From Rhypophila decipiens (lineage: Eukaryota > Ascomycota > Sordariomycetes > Sordariales > Naviculisporaceae): a stretch of DNA of 64,000 bases. Numbering within the stretch: position 1 is the first letter of the stretch; the number at the start of each line of letters is the position of its first letter. Shown in pieces: positions 39,027 through 49,373 of this stretch. Under the pieces are notes generated by a model. The model saw only the letters and a list, made by a program, of their open reading frames with translations. It was not told the DNA's origin and did not search any database. The stretch spans positions 62,001 to 126,000 of the forward strand of contig MU858084.1 of assembly GCA_033297075.1 (NCBI GenBank), in the 5' to 3' direction. The position numbers and the translations under genes were made by a program.

Positions 39027-40300
39027 TTTGGAGAGTGATGATTGAGGCTCGGTAGATGGGAGTAAGTGATTTTGTATGTTGCTTGGACGGTGGCGAGAGA
39101 GGGTGATGCTCCGTGTGTGTGTTGTGGAAAGGGAAGAGAATGCGAAGCAGGTTGTGAGAATGTCAGAGGTGTTTAAATGCCTTGTCGCTCGAGTTTTTCG
39201 GGGTTTGTGCGTTCATCCCATCAACGACATGTTTGGTGCAGGCAGCGACACGAAAATGTAAAAGCATGCAAATTGGATCCAAAGGAAGGTGCCATTCAGG
39301 CAGCGATGGCTTTCTAGTGGTAGGGCAGTGAAGGGGCTTCATCTGATCTTGATATCTCTCTGCCCCGTAAAGCCGGTCACCACCCTGTGTACAGACGGGA
39401 GAGATTGTCATAGACCAGGCATTTAATGGATGGAAAAGTCCATAAAATAAATGGCGCGCAAGGTACCCTCCCAGCTCAAGGACGAATAATGGGAATGTAT
39501 CAGATTCATCTGATCCCAAGACACTCTCCAGGGGACTGATGCTTGGAACTGAGGCTGCTTTGTTGGCAGGGAGCATGCTTGCGGTTTGGATGATTCTGGG
39601 ACATTCTTACCAATAGAAAGTTTTGTTGAAGCACTCAGCTGTGCCTCGTGGGAGTTACAAACCGTCGCATTTGTTGAGCCGGTGAGTGGTGACGGCACCC
39701 CAGAACGACTTTAGGCATGTCAGTCCTTATGGATGGGATTCTGGTCCCGTCTAGACAGGTCGGGGATAGCCATCGATAGCCAGAGTAGTGCTTGTTTCTT
39801 CGGATGATACAAACACATTAATGACCTGACGTTTATCTCGGGGAATTTACACTACACGGGTACATGTTCCGTATGTACCGTATCACCATAGGAGTGTCTG
39901 TGCCCCGATGCTGCTTACATCCACCCGACACTCAGCACCGTAGGTATCTCTGGACTCTGGTAGACCCGATACGTCATGCTGCAGTGAACAATGGAATCAC
40001 TAGTGTCCTAGTTCTAGTTGGGTGGTGCCTGGCGGCTCTTGCACCCACTGATCCATGTCATAGACCAAACAACAAGTTGTGTTGGATGAAAAGATGCCAA
40101 GAAAGCCTTCTTCCATTCAGCATTGGGTGGGGGTATCTAAAAACTGTAAATACCAAGACCTAACCATGAGATTCATGACGGTCGTCATGAGTCTCTAAAT
40201 CTCTACCAAACAGCCCGTGAATAAAGACTTCTTGGACAGATGAAAAAAAGAAGAGGGAAAAAGACAGCCCTGCATCCAGCGCAGTCCACCAGTTTCCGTA
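39027..40300. other. Intergenic stretch with a palindrome near the bHLH 3' end
   Basis: About 1.27 kb without a supported frame. It contains the promoter of the small nuclear-type gene and a strong inverted repeat at 40168-40195. Confidence 0.45.
40168..40195. repeat. 13-base inverted repeat with CRE-like half-sites
   Basis: Arms GAGATTCATGACG and CGTCATGAGTCTC are separated by GT and match at 12 of 13 positions; the odd pair would be T-G. The centre is TGACG-GT-CGTCA, two CRE/bZIP half-sites with a two-base gap. It lies about 105-135 bases past the bHLH stop codon, so it could be a 3'-UTR element or a protein-binding site. Confidence 0.8.
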
Positions 40301-41235
40301 TTAACAATATCCATTATTAGCAATCGCTTTTAACCTCTCCACTTCCCTCAAAAGCGCTTTGTTCTTCCTTTCTAAATCCAAAACCGTCTCCCTCGCCAAA
40401 CGCAACACATCCGACTTGCTCATCGACCGCTCATGGTTCAAATCGCCCTTGCCTGTCGCCTTGGACGACAGACTAGCCTCATCATCATCATCCTCCATTG
40501 CCATTCCAAACTCGTCCGCGCTGCCCTGCTGTCTCCTCAGCTCCGTCACCGTTGTGAGCAGTAGCTCAAAGTTGTTGTTGAGCCGGTTGCGGTACTTCTT
40601 TTCCACCAGATTGTGGCAGTTCTTGGCCCGCTGCATCTTGGCTTCCTTGGTATTGGGAGCTGAGTGGTGGCTGCGTTGAGTCTTTTGCTCGTCCTTGACC
40701 GACTTTCGAGTGCTCGTGCGGAGCTTCTTGGTGGGCTTGGAAGTTGCGCTGTTGCTGCTGCCACTGCTGGTGCTCGCGGGCGAGAGAGCGCCATAGTCGA
40801 GCACCGGTGTGCTCTGCCCGCTCTCGCTCGAGAAGGCGTACTCAGCCGCCGGGGGAGTCAAAGGGGCGACGAATGGTTGCCAAGTGCTGCTGGTGCTGCT
40901 GGGGCTTCCGTTCGACTTGGAATCAGCTCCAGGGTGAGATGAGTTGGCGGCCAATGACCAGTAGAACTCGGCCATGGTCTGGTGTGGCGCGAGAGGAGAT
41001 TTGACACCTATTGATGCGTCTTCGATGGAGGACGGCAATGAGAAGAAAGAGTTGATATCAACATCGTCGTCGCCCCAAGTCTGGGTGCTTTCCCACGAGG
41101 CATTGTTGAATTGTGACTAGAGACGTGTTAGACGTGACGATTCTGCATGACTGCAAGAGAAAGCGGCAAGCTTACAGTTGACATGGCGTCAGTGGGCCAC
41201 GCAGGAGTTAGGAACGATGTATCCTGTGAGAACAT
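40301..41235 (-). CDS. bHLH transcription factor, SREBP-type basic region
   Basis: Two exons, 41176-41235 and 40301-41116, giving 291 residues. The ATG at 41235 is supported by the phase-0 junction ...AMST|SQFNNASW; the first long frame seen downstream begins only at a TTG. The N-terminal 170 residues are Ser/Thr/Pro-rich and probably hold an activation domain. The basic region and helix 1 read NCHNLVEKKYRNRLN (about 186-200). The Tyr after EKK is the mark of SREBP-type bHLH proteins, where most bHLH factors have Arg. A loop of about 40 residues with an acidic run (MEDDDDEA) separates helix 2 (SKSDVLRLARETVLDL), which runs into a short leucine-zipper-like end. No membrane helix is seen, so this is a soluble nuclear factor. 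Confidence 0.88.
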
Positions 41236-41997
41236 GTTGAATTGATGATGTCAAGCAGTTGGTACCAAATGGATGTCTTGGCAGAGCTTGAGGAGAAGGC
41301 CAAAAGTGGCGTGCCGAGAGGATAGGGCGGGCGGTTTATTTAAGTCCGTTTGCCCAAGCCGCCTTTACGTTGGTGTGGGATGAGGTCCGGTTGTGGGATG
41401 GTGATGGGTGGCTGACGTCGGTGCTTTGTGACTGGGAAGAACGAGGCGACCGATCTATATAAGCCAAAATGGTTTTTTCCTCAGATCTCGATCCGAGAAT
41501 GCCATGGGACGCTTTTCCATATAATGTCTCAACTCGTACGAGGACAAGAAAGAAAACGTGGTACCCGTTACTCAGCCAAGATGTATCCGCACATATTGAT
41601 GAGGGTTTTCAGCACTCTGGGTCACTTCCGAGAAGAGCGAGGGGGCCGAGAGATCCGACCAGGCGCTCCGAGCCAATCGGAGCGGCTTGTTAATAAGCCA
41701 AGCTGCGGGGGTCTCCGAGGATACCGGGGATACCGAGACCTCCGAAATAAGCGACCCCTCCGAGCGGAGCAGATCTCAAATGACACATCCGAGATCTCCA
41801 CCGAGGATGCCGAACGCATCGGAGAAGACTTCGGAGAGTCCTGCCGCCAAGATGCAATACATGCAGCCCAGGACGGACGGGGTCATAGCCAACCTCGGAA
41901 TTATATACAATGGCACACGCGGCCAGTGACTGTGGATATAGAGGCAAGAGTAACCAAAACAAGAGATTGTCGCATACACGACACACGACAGCACCTC
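41236..41997. promoter_or_regulatory. bHLH promoter region with CGG/CCG palindrome cluster
   Basis: About 760 bases between the bHLH start and the 3' end of the Zn2Cys6 gene. At 41638-41846 CCGA/TCGG words recur many times. Two are exact inverted repeats: GCTCCGA-GCCAA-TCGGAGC (41665-41683, a CCG-N7-CGG with a CCAAT core) and CTCCG-AG-CGGAG (41758-41769, CCG-N2-CGG). Others include two GGATACCG copies and ATCGGAG/TTCGGAG. CGG triplets in inverted or everted order are the known targets of Zn2Cys6 dimers. The frame at 41428-42030 (+) across this region has no features and is not called. Confidence 0.55.
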
Positions 41998-44382
41998 CTA
42001 GCCGCCAGCTCCCCCAGCTCCGGGGAGTAGGAAATCATCAGCACCGACACCAAACTGCATTGCGTCGATGTCTGTTCCGCCCCAGAGAATGCGCTGCATT
42101 TGGGCGTGAGGTGAATCGCCCGTCGAGGCATTCTCTGTTGTTTGAGGCGATACAGTGTCGGCGTCATCCACAGCGAACTCGTGCTGGTCTCGCTCACCAT
42201 CCCCTCCTCCTCCTCCTTCCAGATTGTTCTCGAGAACGTTGAGCCGCTGCAGAGCCTCGACAGCACGCGTAACAGGGGCCGGCATCTCGGACGCGTCAGT
42301 GTATTCGATGTTTGACATGACCTCAATGAGTTGACTGATCATGGCCCGCACGTGCTCATTTCGCGTCGGTTCTTTGAGTATTCCCAACAGTAAAGCGGAG
42401 CCCAGCGACCGATGGACAGCGGCCCAAGATGTCCTTGCAAAAAAGGTCAGGTTTTGGAGTTTGAGAAAGGCATCGACTGTGTCAATCAAAGCGTCGATGC
42501 ACACCCTCCTGAGCTCGGCAATGGTGGCGCTGGTGGAGCCGTGTGCCCTGTGGCCATGGCGATGCTCTCGCTTGGCTAACATGGGTCTGCACAGCTCTGA
42601 AACGACATAGGAGTGGTGCATACGCCAGTTCCAGTGCTCGAGGTGGTCTTTCATCAGTGCGCAGGAAGACGCTTCTCGGAGGTGGAGATGGGCTTGCTCC
42701 GTGATGGATTGGAGATTTCGTCGGCACTCTTGGATGCGCTGCAGCTCGTGCTGGGTGCTCGTCGGCTGTGCTCGTCGTCGTACCACGTCCAGGGCGATGG
42801 TGCAGAGCTGGAGCATGCAGTCTACGTACGAAAAGCCGTCGTCGGGCCGGGCAGGATGGGCGGTATCCCACCCCGTCAAGTTGCCGGTCGGGGTGACTCG
42901 GTCGTACGAAATGGAGAGGAGGCTGTCTTGCCAAATGATCCTGGACCATATTTCGTGGCGGAGAGCGCCGTCGGGACCTGCTTGATCTCGTGAATGCAGC
43001 TTACGCTCGTGATTTAGACCCAAGCCTTGCGCCAGTCGGATGGTCAACCCCAAGAGCGTCCAGGCGACCCCCGCGTTCATGGAATTTGATATCACATTTC
43101 CCAGCACCAGAAGGTTCTGGAGGTCGTCGAGTTGGCAACAAGATAGGTAGTTGATGATACGGAGACATTCGTACGCGCAACACACGTACACCTGGGACGT
43201 CAGCTGACGTTCCCTCCTTGGTAGGTTGGAGCACTGATAGCCCGACGCCAGACAAGCAAACAACAGACCGAGCCAATGCACACTCTTGCCGTAGACATGC
43301 TGCGATGTCAGGGGCTGTTGGCTGTTTGGATCGACTGAGCGCGATTGCGTCGTGCGCGTCACTAGGAATCTTGTCACCTCGACCTCAAACTGCTGGATGT
43401 TGACGATGCCGGGGAACAGAACGTGGGCAGTGTCACGATACTGCCGGATGTACTGCAGACATTCCGAGTCTGAGGGCAGCATGGCGCAGAGCTTTTCGAC
43501 ACGGATGGGCGAGGCATGAGGAAGACCCCAGAGGTCGACAAAGGGATAGGTAGTACTGTCGTTCTCAAGCGTGAAGATGGGGAGGACGCTCTTGTCGAGG
43601 AGATGGCGAACCATGCTCGAGTCGTTGGCGGGCTGTTGGCTGAGGGCGACGGCCATGGCGGGGACCGAGTTGGCGCCGAGAAAGACGCTCTCGCCTGTGA
43701 CGGGATGGATCGAGAGGACGGCATCTTGGTTATGGTCACCTGATGCGGCGACATCCGAAGAGGAGCCGGCTTCGTCGTGGGTTGGCGACTCGCAGTCGCT
43801 GCCAGCGAGGGCATTACGACCTGCATGGCTGGGGCGGCGGGCAAGTTCTTTTCGCACAGATTGCAGAGCCTGATCAATCCGGTCTATTTTGCTGATAAGC
43901 CTGTCCCAGTCTTGCTTGGACGGATTCCAGGCCCCTGATGACGGTGCTGGCGGTGCTGTCCCTAATGGCAACCCCATGCCCGGCCCATGAGTACCAGTGG
44001 CGAACACATGCATGGCAGCTGTTGGAAATGCCGTCGTGGCAGCCAGTGGGGGTGCTCTTGGCGTGGCAATGGACGTGGCGGGGGACAGGAGCGACGACGG
44101 ACCGGGGGAGTGAAGCAGAGAAGATGCCACCGAAGAGACGGACGACACGGCCGGGCTCAGCGACACGCGCTTTTGAGGTTCATTGTAGATGCACAGGTGG
44201 GCATGCTGGCGATCGATGCACGTCTGGCAGGGAAGCTCATAGCTGCATCGAACTTTGCGAGCGCGACACGGATTGCAGGCTTTTTGACCCTGCGTGATTG
44301 CTCTGCGCTTCCTCCTCAAGTGCTCGTCAGGACCTGTAGTGAAGCCAACCGGCGGCTGCTGCTGAATGTGCTGCATGTTCAT
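41998..44382 (-). CDS. Zn2Cys6 fungal-specific transcription factor
   Basis: A single exon of 794 residues. The start is the ATG at 44382 (MNMQHIQQQ); the longer frame uses only a TTG. The binuclear cluster at residues 36-64 reads CNPC, ARKVRC, then CQTC and a final C, spacing C-x2-C-x6-C-x5-C-x2-C-x8-C, preceded by the basic stretch RRKRRA. A Ser/Thr/Ala/Pro-rich linker follows. The middle region (about 270-560) has the fungal-specific regulatory domain: FPGIVNIQQFEVEV, GLTIRLAQGLGLNHE and RHEIWSRIIWQDSLLSISYDRV. The C terminus is acidic. Its regulon is unknown. It may control the adjacent bHLH gene, whose promoter is rich in CGG palindromes; this is a hypothesis. Confidence 0.93.
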   Translation of the reverse strand: MNMQHIQQQPPVGFTTGPDEHLRRKRRAITQGQKACNPCRARKVRCSYELPCQTCIDRQHAHLCIYNEPQKRVSLSPAVSSVSSVASSLLHSPGPSSLLSPATSIATPRAPPLAATTAFPTAAMHVFATGTHGPGMGLPLGTAPPAPSSGAWNPSKQDWDRLISKIDRIDQALQSVRKELARRPSHAGRNALAGSDCESPTHDEAGSSSDVAASGDHNQDAVLSIHPVTGESVFLGANSVPAMAVALSQQPANDSSMVRHLLDKSVLPIFTLENDSTTYPFVDLWGLPHASPIRVEKLCAMLPSDSECLQYIRQYRDTAHVLFPGIVNIQQFEVEVTRFLVTRTTQSRSVDPNSQQPLTSQHVYGKSVHWLGLLFACLASGYQCSNLPRRERQLTSQVYVCCAYECLRIINYLSCCQLDDLQNLLVLGNVISNSMNAGVAWTLLGLTIRLAQGLGLNHERKLHSRDQAGPDGALRHEIWSRIIWQDSLLSISYDRVTPTGNLTGWDTAHPARPDDGFSYVDCMLQLCTIALDVVRRRAQPTSTQHELQRIQECRRNLQSITEQAHLHLREASSCALMKDHLEHWNWRMHHSYVVSELCRPMLAKREHRHGHRAHGSTSATIAELRRVCIDALIDTVDAFLKLQNLTFFARTSWAAVHRSLGSALLLGILKEPTRNEHVRAMISQLIEVMSNIEYTDASEMPAPVTRAVEALQRLNVLENNLEGGGGGDGERDQHEFAVDDADTVSPQTTENASTGDSPHAQMQRILWGGTDIDAMQFGVGADDFLLPGAGGAGG

Positions 44383-46542
44383 TATTTCGACAGATGACCA
44401 GCAACCAAGCAGCAACTCCAGTGAGTGCAGACTTTTAACTGTTGTGCATCGATGATGTCGAGTCGTTGCCGTGGTGTGTCTCCTTTGGTGATCTCAAGTT
44501 GCGGCTCAGTGCGGTGCTGTCAAGTGTCAGCTTCTTTCCCGGCTCGAGGATCCTCCTGGTCGTCATTGGGCTGGCAACATCAGTGAAAGATTTGCTTTGT
44601 TCAGCACAATGGACCCTGGTCATACCCCGCTGCCAAGAGGACCCCTGCCGATCCACGTCCGAAACAGGACAGGCGTACACGGTGGATTCAGTGAGACACG
44701 GGGCAATCGGTGGCAGTCGCTACCAGCACTTGCAGCACTATCCTGCCCGGCACCTTGCGCAGTCCGATCCCTGAGACAAGCCCGGCCCGAGAGAGCCTGT
44801 TCCCCGAGGGTTCCCGATAAGCCACCAGAAGCATGCAAAACAACGAGCATTGTAATTAATTCCTGATGCCGTCTTTTTCGCGGTTGTGAAATCCCGGTTC
44901 TTATTTTTGTGGCATTAGACACAATATCGCCACTAATCTTCAGTCTTACCTTTAATTTGCCGTTTCATTAGGTCTCTCTTATCCCGACAGTAGCCCACGT
45001 GCAAGCCGCTACCAATTCTCAGCTTTTGGCGCTGCCGTGGCGCCGATTGTCAGATCATGGACGTGGTAATGCGACTTGGTCTCATAATGCCATTTAATCG
45101 ATGATACAGTATGAGCATATCGCCACTTCAAGAATACAAGTTGCACAATGGACAGCATACAAAGAGTCGTACAGGCACAAATGGTCTTGAGGTCTTTATG
45201 CACCGAGCAACTTCCAAGATGATGCAACGACATAAGAAGTGCTGATCGGTTAGAAGATTGAGTTCCGTTATTCTATAAGGGGTCTTTTTCAGGAGTCATT
45301 AGAAGACTCGCCCGGAATTACCCCCGGGACAACAATAGCTAGCTGAGATTTCTCGAGCTATTCCTCATGCCAACTACAATACAATGTTGGCTTAATTCGC
45401 ATACATATGTTGTGCCTGGTTATCCTGGTGACAACTAATGATCACATCGGTCGTGTTGGTCCTGATGGATGTGCCCGAGAGCGAGACTAGACTCAGAGAA
45501 TAAAACCCGCGCAATCATATCAGCATTCATGGGCCATGGTACTGATGGCGACACCTACAACTATAACCGCCTTGTATTACGGCCGATGAAAGAAGCCAGG
45601 GGTATCAAACATAGCTATTGAAGACTTTGGGAAGACAGAAGAAGGACTATTTTACGATAATTTTGACATGAGCGAACGGATGCGGTAATTGCCTAAGAGC
45701 AAGAAGAATCTCTTTATCCCCCTTATTCCAACACATATTAGATTTACGCACACTGATATCTTGTTCCGGTTTGAGGTGAATTTTAAGTTTTCTTTATTCT
45801 TTCTTCCCGCAAGCCTTGTAGAACGGTGCCTATTGAGGTTATAATGAGTGAGGCTATGCTTGGAGGCTGTTTGGATCGAAAGCTTGTCGCAGCTTATTAT
45901 CTAGTCATCACACGTGCACCCTGCACTCTAACAAAGGGATTGCATGCTTTAAGCAAAAAGTCTGTTTACTAGAACACAGTAGTAACCATAAAAGATTTGC
46001 TCTCCCCCTGGATCCATCCTATCACGGGCACTTGAAGCACGAGCATGATACCCCCGAATTCTGCCAGCAGCTCCCTCAAAACAGGTGAGAGCCCAATACG
46101 ACCCACGCGGCCTTTTGTTGCAGCTACCCGTTCTCTCACGTTGTACCAGCGCTACTTGGATGCTCTAGGTCAAAACCTCATTCCTCGTTCGATAGTGACA
46201 GTGGCCATCGAGAAAGGAGATGGTTGGGCATTGATGACACCAACTTGAGGATTTCAGGCTCCTTGTTCGCGTTTCACGGCATACCTTTGGATTATTCGCT
46301 CACTATCACCACACCACACACTGCCCTGCCCGCCCGCCTAGCTCAAATAGGCAGCACTCTGATGTAGTTCGAGGCCTTACCTAAAGTATAATACATAGCA
46401 TTAGCAAGGTCCTTCAGAAACTCCCAGTGCATGATGCAGATGTGTGCTAATCTGGCAATGAAAGTCCCCTTCAAACCGGTATATTTGCTACACCCTCAAG
46501 GTAAGCTAGAAGAAATCCTGATCTGTTTCTTTCCTCTGCACT
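44383..46542. other. Gene-poor stretch, increasingly AT-rich
   Basis: About 2.2 kb starting at the Zn2Cys6 promoter. No frame is supported. From about 45240 on the sequence becomes AT-rich, with short frames only. Confidence 0.45.
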
Positions 46543-46881
46543 ATGTCAACCTCAACTTCAGAGAAAGGTCAATGCAGGACCTGTCACGCTACACGCTATG
46601 AGCGTGCACACAAGCTCGAAGCGCTCTAAGTGCAAGAAGTGCCGCAAGCGATTCATAATTTGTCAGGCTCTCCGTCATGGGCACCAGGACCACAGTGCTG
46701 TAAACCCCATGGGATGGAGGATCTGCTACCGTCCATGCTCTTGTGGAACCGAGTACTATTTCCGACAACAAGAGATGGCGAGCTTGGTGACCCAGTGTTC
46801 AACGTCTGGGTGCTGACGCCTTTTCCAGATATTGAGAGCAACATCGTCTCGGCATTTGTACCCAGCATCAAGCCCCTATAA
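46543..46881 (+). pseudogene. Possible broken zinc-ribbon-like reading frame
   Basis: An ATG frame (MSTSTSEKGQCRTCHATRYE...) is stopped by a TAA at 46627-46629 and then stays open to 46881, including FNVWVLTPFPDIES. In the overlapping +1 frame the DNA at the stop reads SKCKKCRKRF. The two CxxC pairs, CRTC and CKKC, would sit about 20 residues apart if a frameshift joined them, as in a zinc ribbon. The break and the surrounding repeat-like DNA suggest decay. The call is weak. Confidence 0.25.
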
Positions 46882-47369
46882 TCTGACGCCTGCATGGAAA
46901 AATCTCTGTAAGCGACGAAGATGTGTGCCCGACGTTCATCTCGGGCCGAGTGAGGCAAAAACTGCAAATGCTATCGGACTGCTTGGTAGGGGTATTTTAG
47001 TTGTTGTTTTGTGGAAAGAGGAACCGGGGGGGTCTGCAAGTCTCACGAGACGGGTGAGGATAAGTGCCCTCACCGGCCTTTCCCAACTACCCTCACGGTC
47101 AGCTTGCTGGAGGTAGATATGCGCCGTCGTACTCATGTCCTAATCGGCCGAGCCGAGGGGGCTGCATGCATTATCATGAAGAAACAGACAGTATGCGTAT
47201 CAATTTTTGTTCACCCTACCTGAAGCACGTCCCCATCTTTGAGGCAGTCCAACATCTGGTGGCTGATCAACGCTTGCAACAAAGGCCTCGTTCTCTTGGA
47301 GAGGAAGACCTGTGATGGCCATGCAAGGAAATTAATGTTGAAGTTGAAGGTGGTGAAAATGGGAGAAAG

Positions 47370-47398
47370 TGTCCAGCTCGGTCAAATGTCCAGCTCGG
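47370..47398. repeat. Direct repeat TGTCCAGCTCGG
   Basis: Two exact 12-base copies, 17 bases apart start to start. Short direct repeats of this kind are found inside terminal repeats of Tc1/pogo-type elements, but no matching inverted end was found in the window. Confidence 0.7.
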
Positions 47399-47857
47399 CG
47401 ATAAAATACGTTACCTAATGTTTTGCTAAATAAGATCCTATTTGTATTCTTAAATACTATTGTCTTTATAACAACTCACAAATACTCAAACAGCAATAAA
47501 AATAGAGGCTAGAAATTATCACCTACTCTACTTTATTTACACTTATAAATTCCTCTAAAACACCTCTGTTACAACCTGCACCTGGGTAGGTCTCAGACTG
47601 TAAGGCGGGACGCCTAACTGGGGGTTTGACAGTAAGAAGGAGGTTGAGTTGTGTAAGTACGCAAGTACTGTCACTGATCAGGTTGCTCTGTTAGAACTTG
47701 TGGAGTGAAACAAGATAACGTTAGTAGACAATGAACTTGAAGAAATTGCTGCGTGAGGAGTTCAAGAATCCTCGGACGGAGAGTGCGCAGCACTCTCCTA
47801 CTATATAGGAAACTATCTAAGCTGTAATGACTGTGTACCTATGTACCATGTGTGCTG

Positions 47858-47898
47858 GGCCCGAGGGTCTGTATGCTCGAGATCTTTTCCCTCGGGCC
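47858..47898. repeat. 10-base perfect inverted repeat (GC-rich hairpin)
   Basis: Arms GGCCCGAGGG (47858-47867) and CCCTCGGGCC (47889-47898) are exact complements with a 21-base loop. This could be a terminator-like or element-end structure. Confidence 0.8.
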
Positions 47899-48263
47899 AT
47901 GAACACCTCGGGCCTCTTCTGATTGGGCCGCTCCAGTCTCCACTATCTTAGCGGCTTTTTGCCTGTCATGTGCGCCATGACATAAATCTATGGCTAAGCC
48001 TTTGAGATCGCAAGCTCTGAAGAACCTCACGGGCTCTCCTTTATAGGTGGTTTTTAGTGCGTTTGGTAGGCCTGTATGTCGTGTTATTAGAGATACCTTA
48101 TTTGGGGACGGTTAACTTATAAATACTCACACGTTCTTCGCCGTTCATGCAGGCGCCCCCTTCCCCGCAAAAATCCTTCCTCACTCGATTATTAACACAT
48201 GAACTGGGAACAAACATAGCACATATAAACATCCATTCGACAGATCCGACTGCCCACCGAGAC

Positions 48264-49232
48264 TGAAAGTGGTACAATGATGACACCACCGACAATGATA
48301 CCGATCCAAATGATCTGCCTCCCGACCCTTCTCCGAACATGGTTCTTGGAATCCGGAAATGTCACCTCCCAGAACGCTTCAAGCACCTGTTCCTCAACGA
48401 CGACCTGATCCTTTTCAAGCGCCGAAGGCTTCCCGATGCCGTTAAGAACGCCAATAAATAGTGGGAGCTACCGTTACTTGGGTGCAGCGAGTGCTTCCAG
48501 GATCAAATTTGTGCATGGGCCATATCGGTCTTCTTTGGAGCTTTGTCGATACCTCTTGCTCTGGGCGTCTTCTCTTCACCCTTCTCCATCACCCCGGCGT
48601 CAATTGGGCTAGTCTCCACAGTATTCATTCAATATGCTGCGCATGCCTTTATCTGATTCGTTCGAGAAAGGGCATTCGAGGAGAATCATAACCTCAGCCA
48701 GAGCAAGGGAGTGGTAATATCTCACCTCCTCGATCCCCACATCCACGTCCTCATCGAGGTGTCTGGTTGGGAAAAGCTATGTGACATCAAGGCCAACTTC
48801 AGGGAAGTCTGTGACGTCTGGAATGAAGCAGACTTTGACAACAAGACTACCAACAATCAAGTTGGTGGCTGCTTGCCTGATCCCGTACTATCGGAGTGGT
48901 CGGAGAACATGTACTTTGACGGCATGCTTGTCCCCCGGCCCTCCAAGTGCCCAAAACCATACACCATCCTGATAGTGTCCTGGATACCCCGGTTCGAGAG
49001 GTGGGCGAACAAAGTGTATCAGATTTACAGGTGTCACCAGCGGGTTTTTGCAGCCTCCTATGCCTACGATATTCTCGAACAGGACAATTCTCTCGCCGAT
49101 GGAACTGTATCATGTTGCTCTAGGGAGTACAGGATTGAGGAGTTGGAGCAAGACCCTGATGATATATTTTTGGAGGCGTGGCCTGATTGTATCTGCAGAG
49201 GTGCAGAGGATGACACGGAGGATGACTTCTAA
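48264..49232 (+). pseudogene. Decayed gene for an unrecognised membrane-associated protein
   Basis: One frame carries protein-like sequence over nearly 1 kb but is cut by stops at 48264 (TGA), 48459 (TAG) and 48654 (TGA). Between the stops it encodes a charged segment (HLPERFKHLFLNDDLILFKR), two hydrophobic segments (AISVFFGALSIPLALGVF and ASIGLVSTVFIQYAAHAF) and, after 48654, a soluble region of 192 codons with WEKLCDIKANF and SWIPRFERWANKVY, ending in an acidic tail. The longest uninterrupted part has no ATG near its start. Each stop is one C-to-T or G-to-A change from a sense codon (CGA, CAG or TGG), as RIP would make. Undetected introns are the alternative. The family is not recognised. 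It is convergent with the NLR gene, 141 bases away. Confidence 0.5.
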
Positions 49233-49373
49233 CGTGTAGTTGGCAGCATTTCAAAGTTTGATATGTCCAAAGGGAGAGGGAGCTGAGAGGAATGAGGCTC
49301 CTGGTGAACAAATCCCCGCCTCAAGTTGGCGAATTAAACTGGAAAGAGTTGTAAAATGGGGCTTACTAAATTC

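Larger units (their letters stand above)
46882..48200. other. AT-rich stretch with repeat fragments
   Basis: 47400-47560 is strongly AT-rich. It is flanked by two copies of TGTCCAGCTCGG (47370-47398) on the left. On the right is a TGTTACAACC sequence at 47567, the usual look of a fungal LTR start, with ACACCTC directly before it (47560-47566) and again at 47903-47909. A GC-rich hairpin lies at 47858-47898. Transposon remnants are likely, but no transposase or reverse-transcriptase motif is visible. Confidence 0.45.

Noticed and set aside
41428..42030. 200-codon plus-strand frame across the CGG cluster
   Set aside because: Its residues follow from the repeated CCGAG/CGGAG words, it overlaps the 3' end of the Zn2Cys6 gene, and it has no domain.
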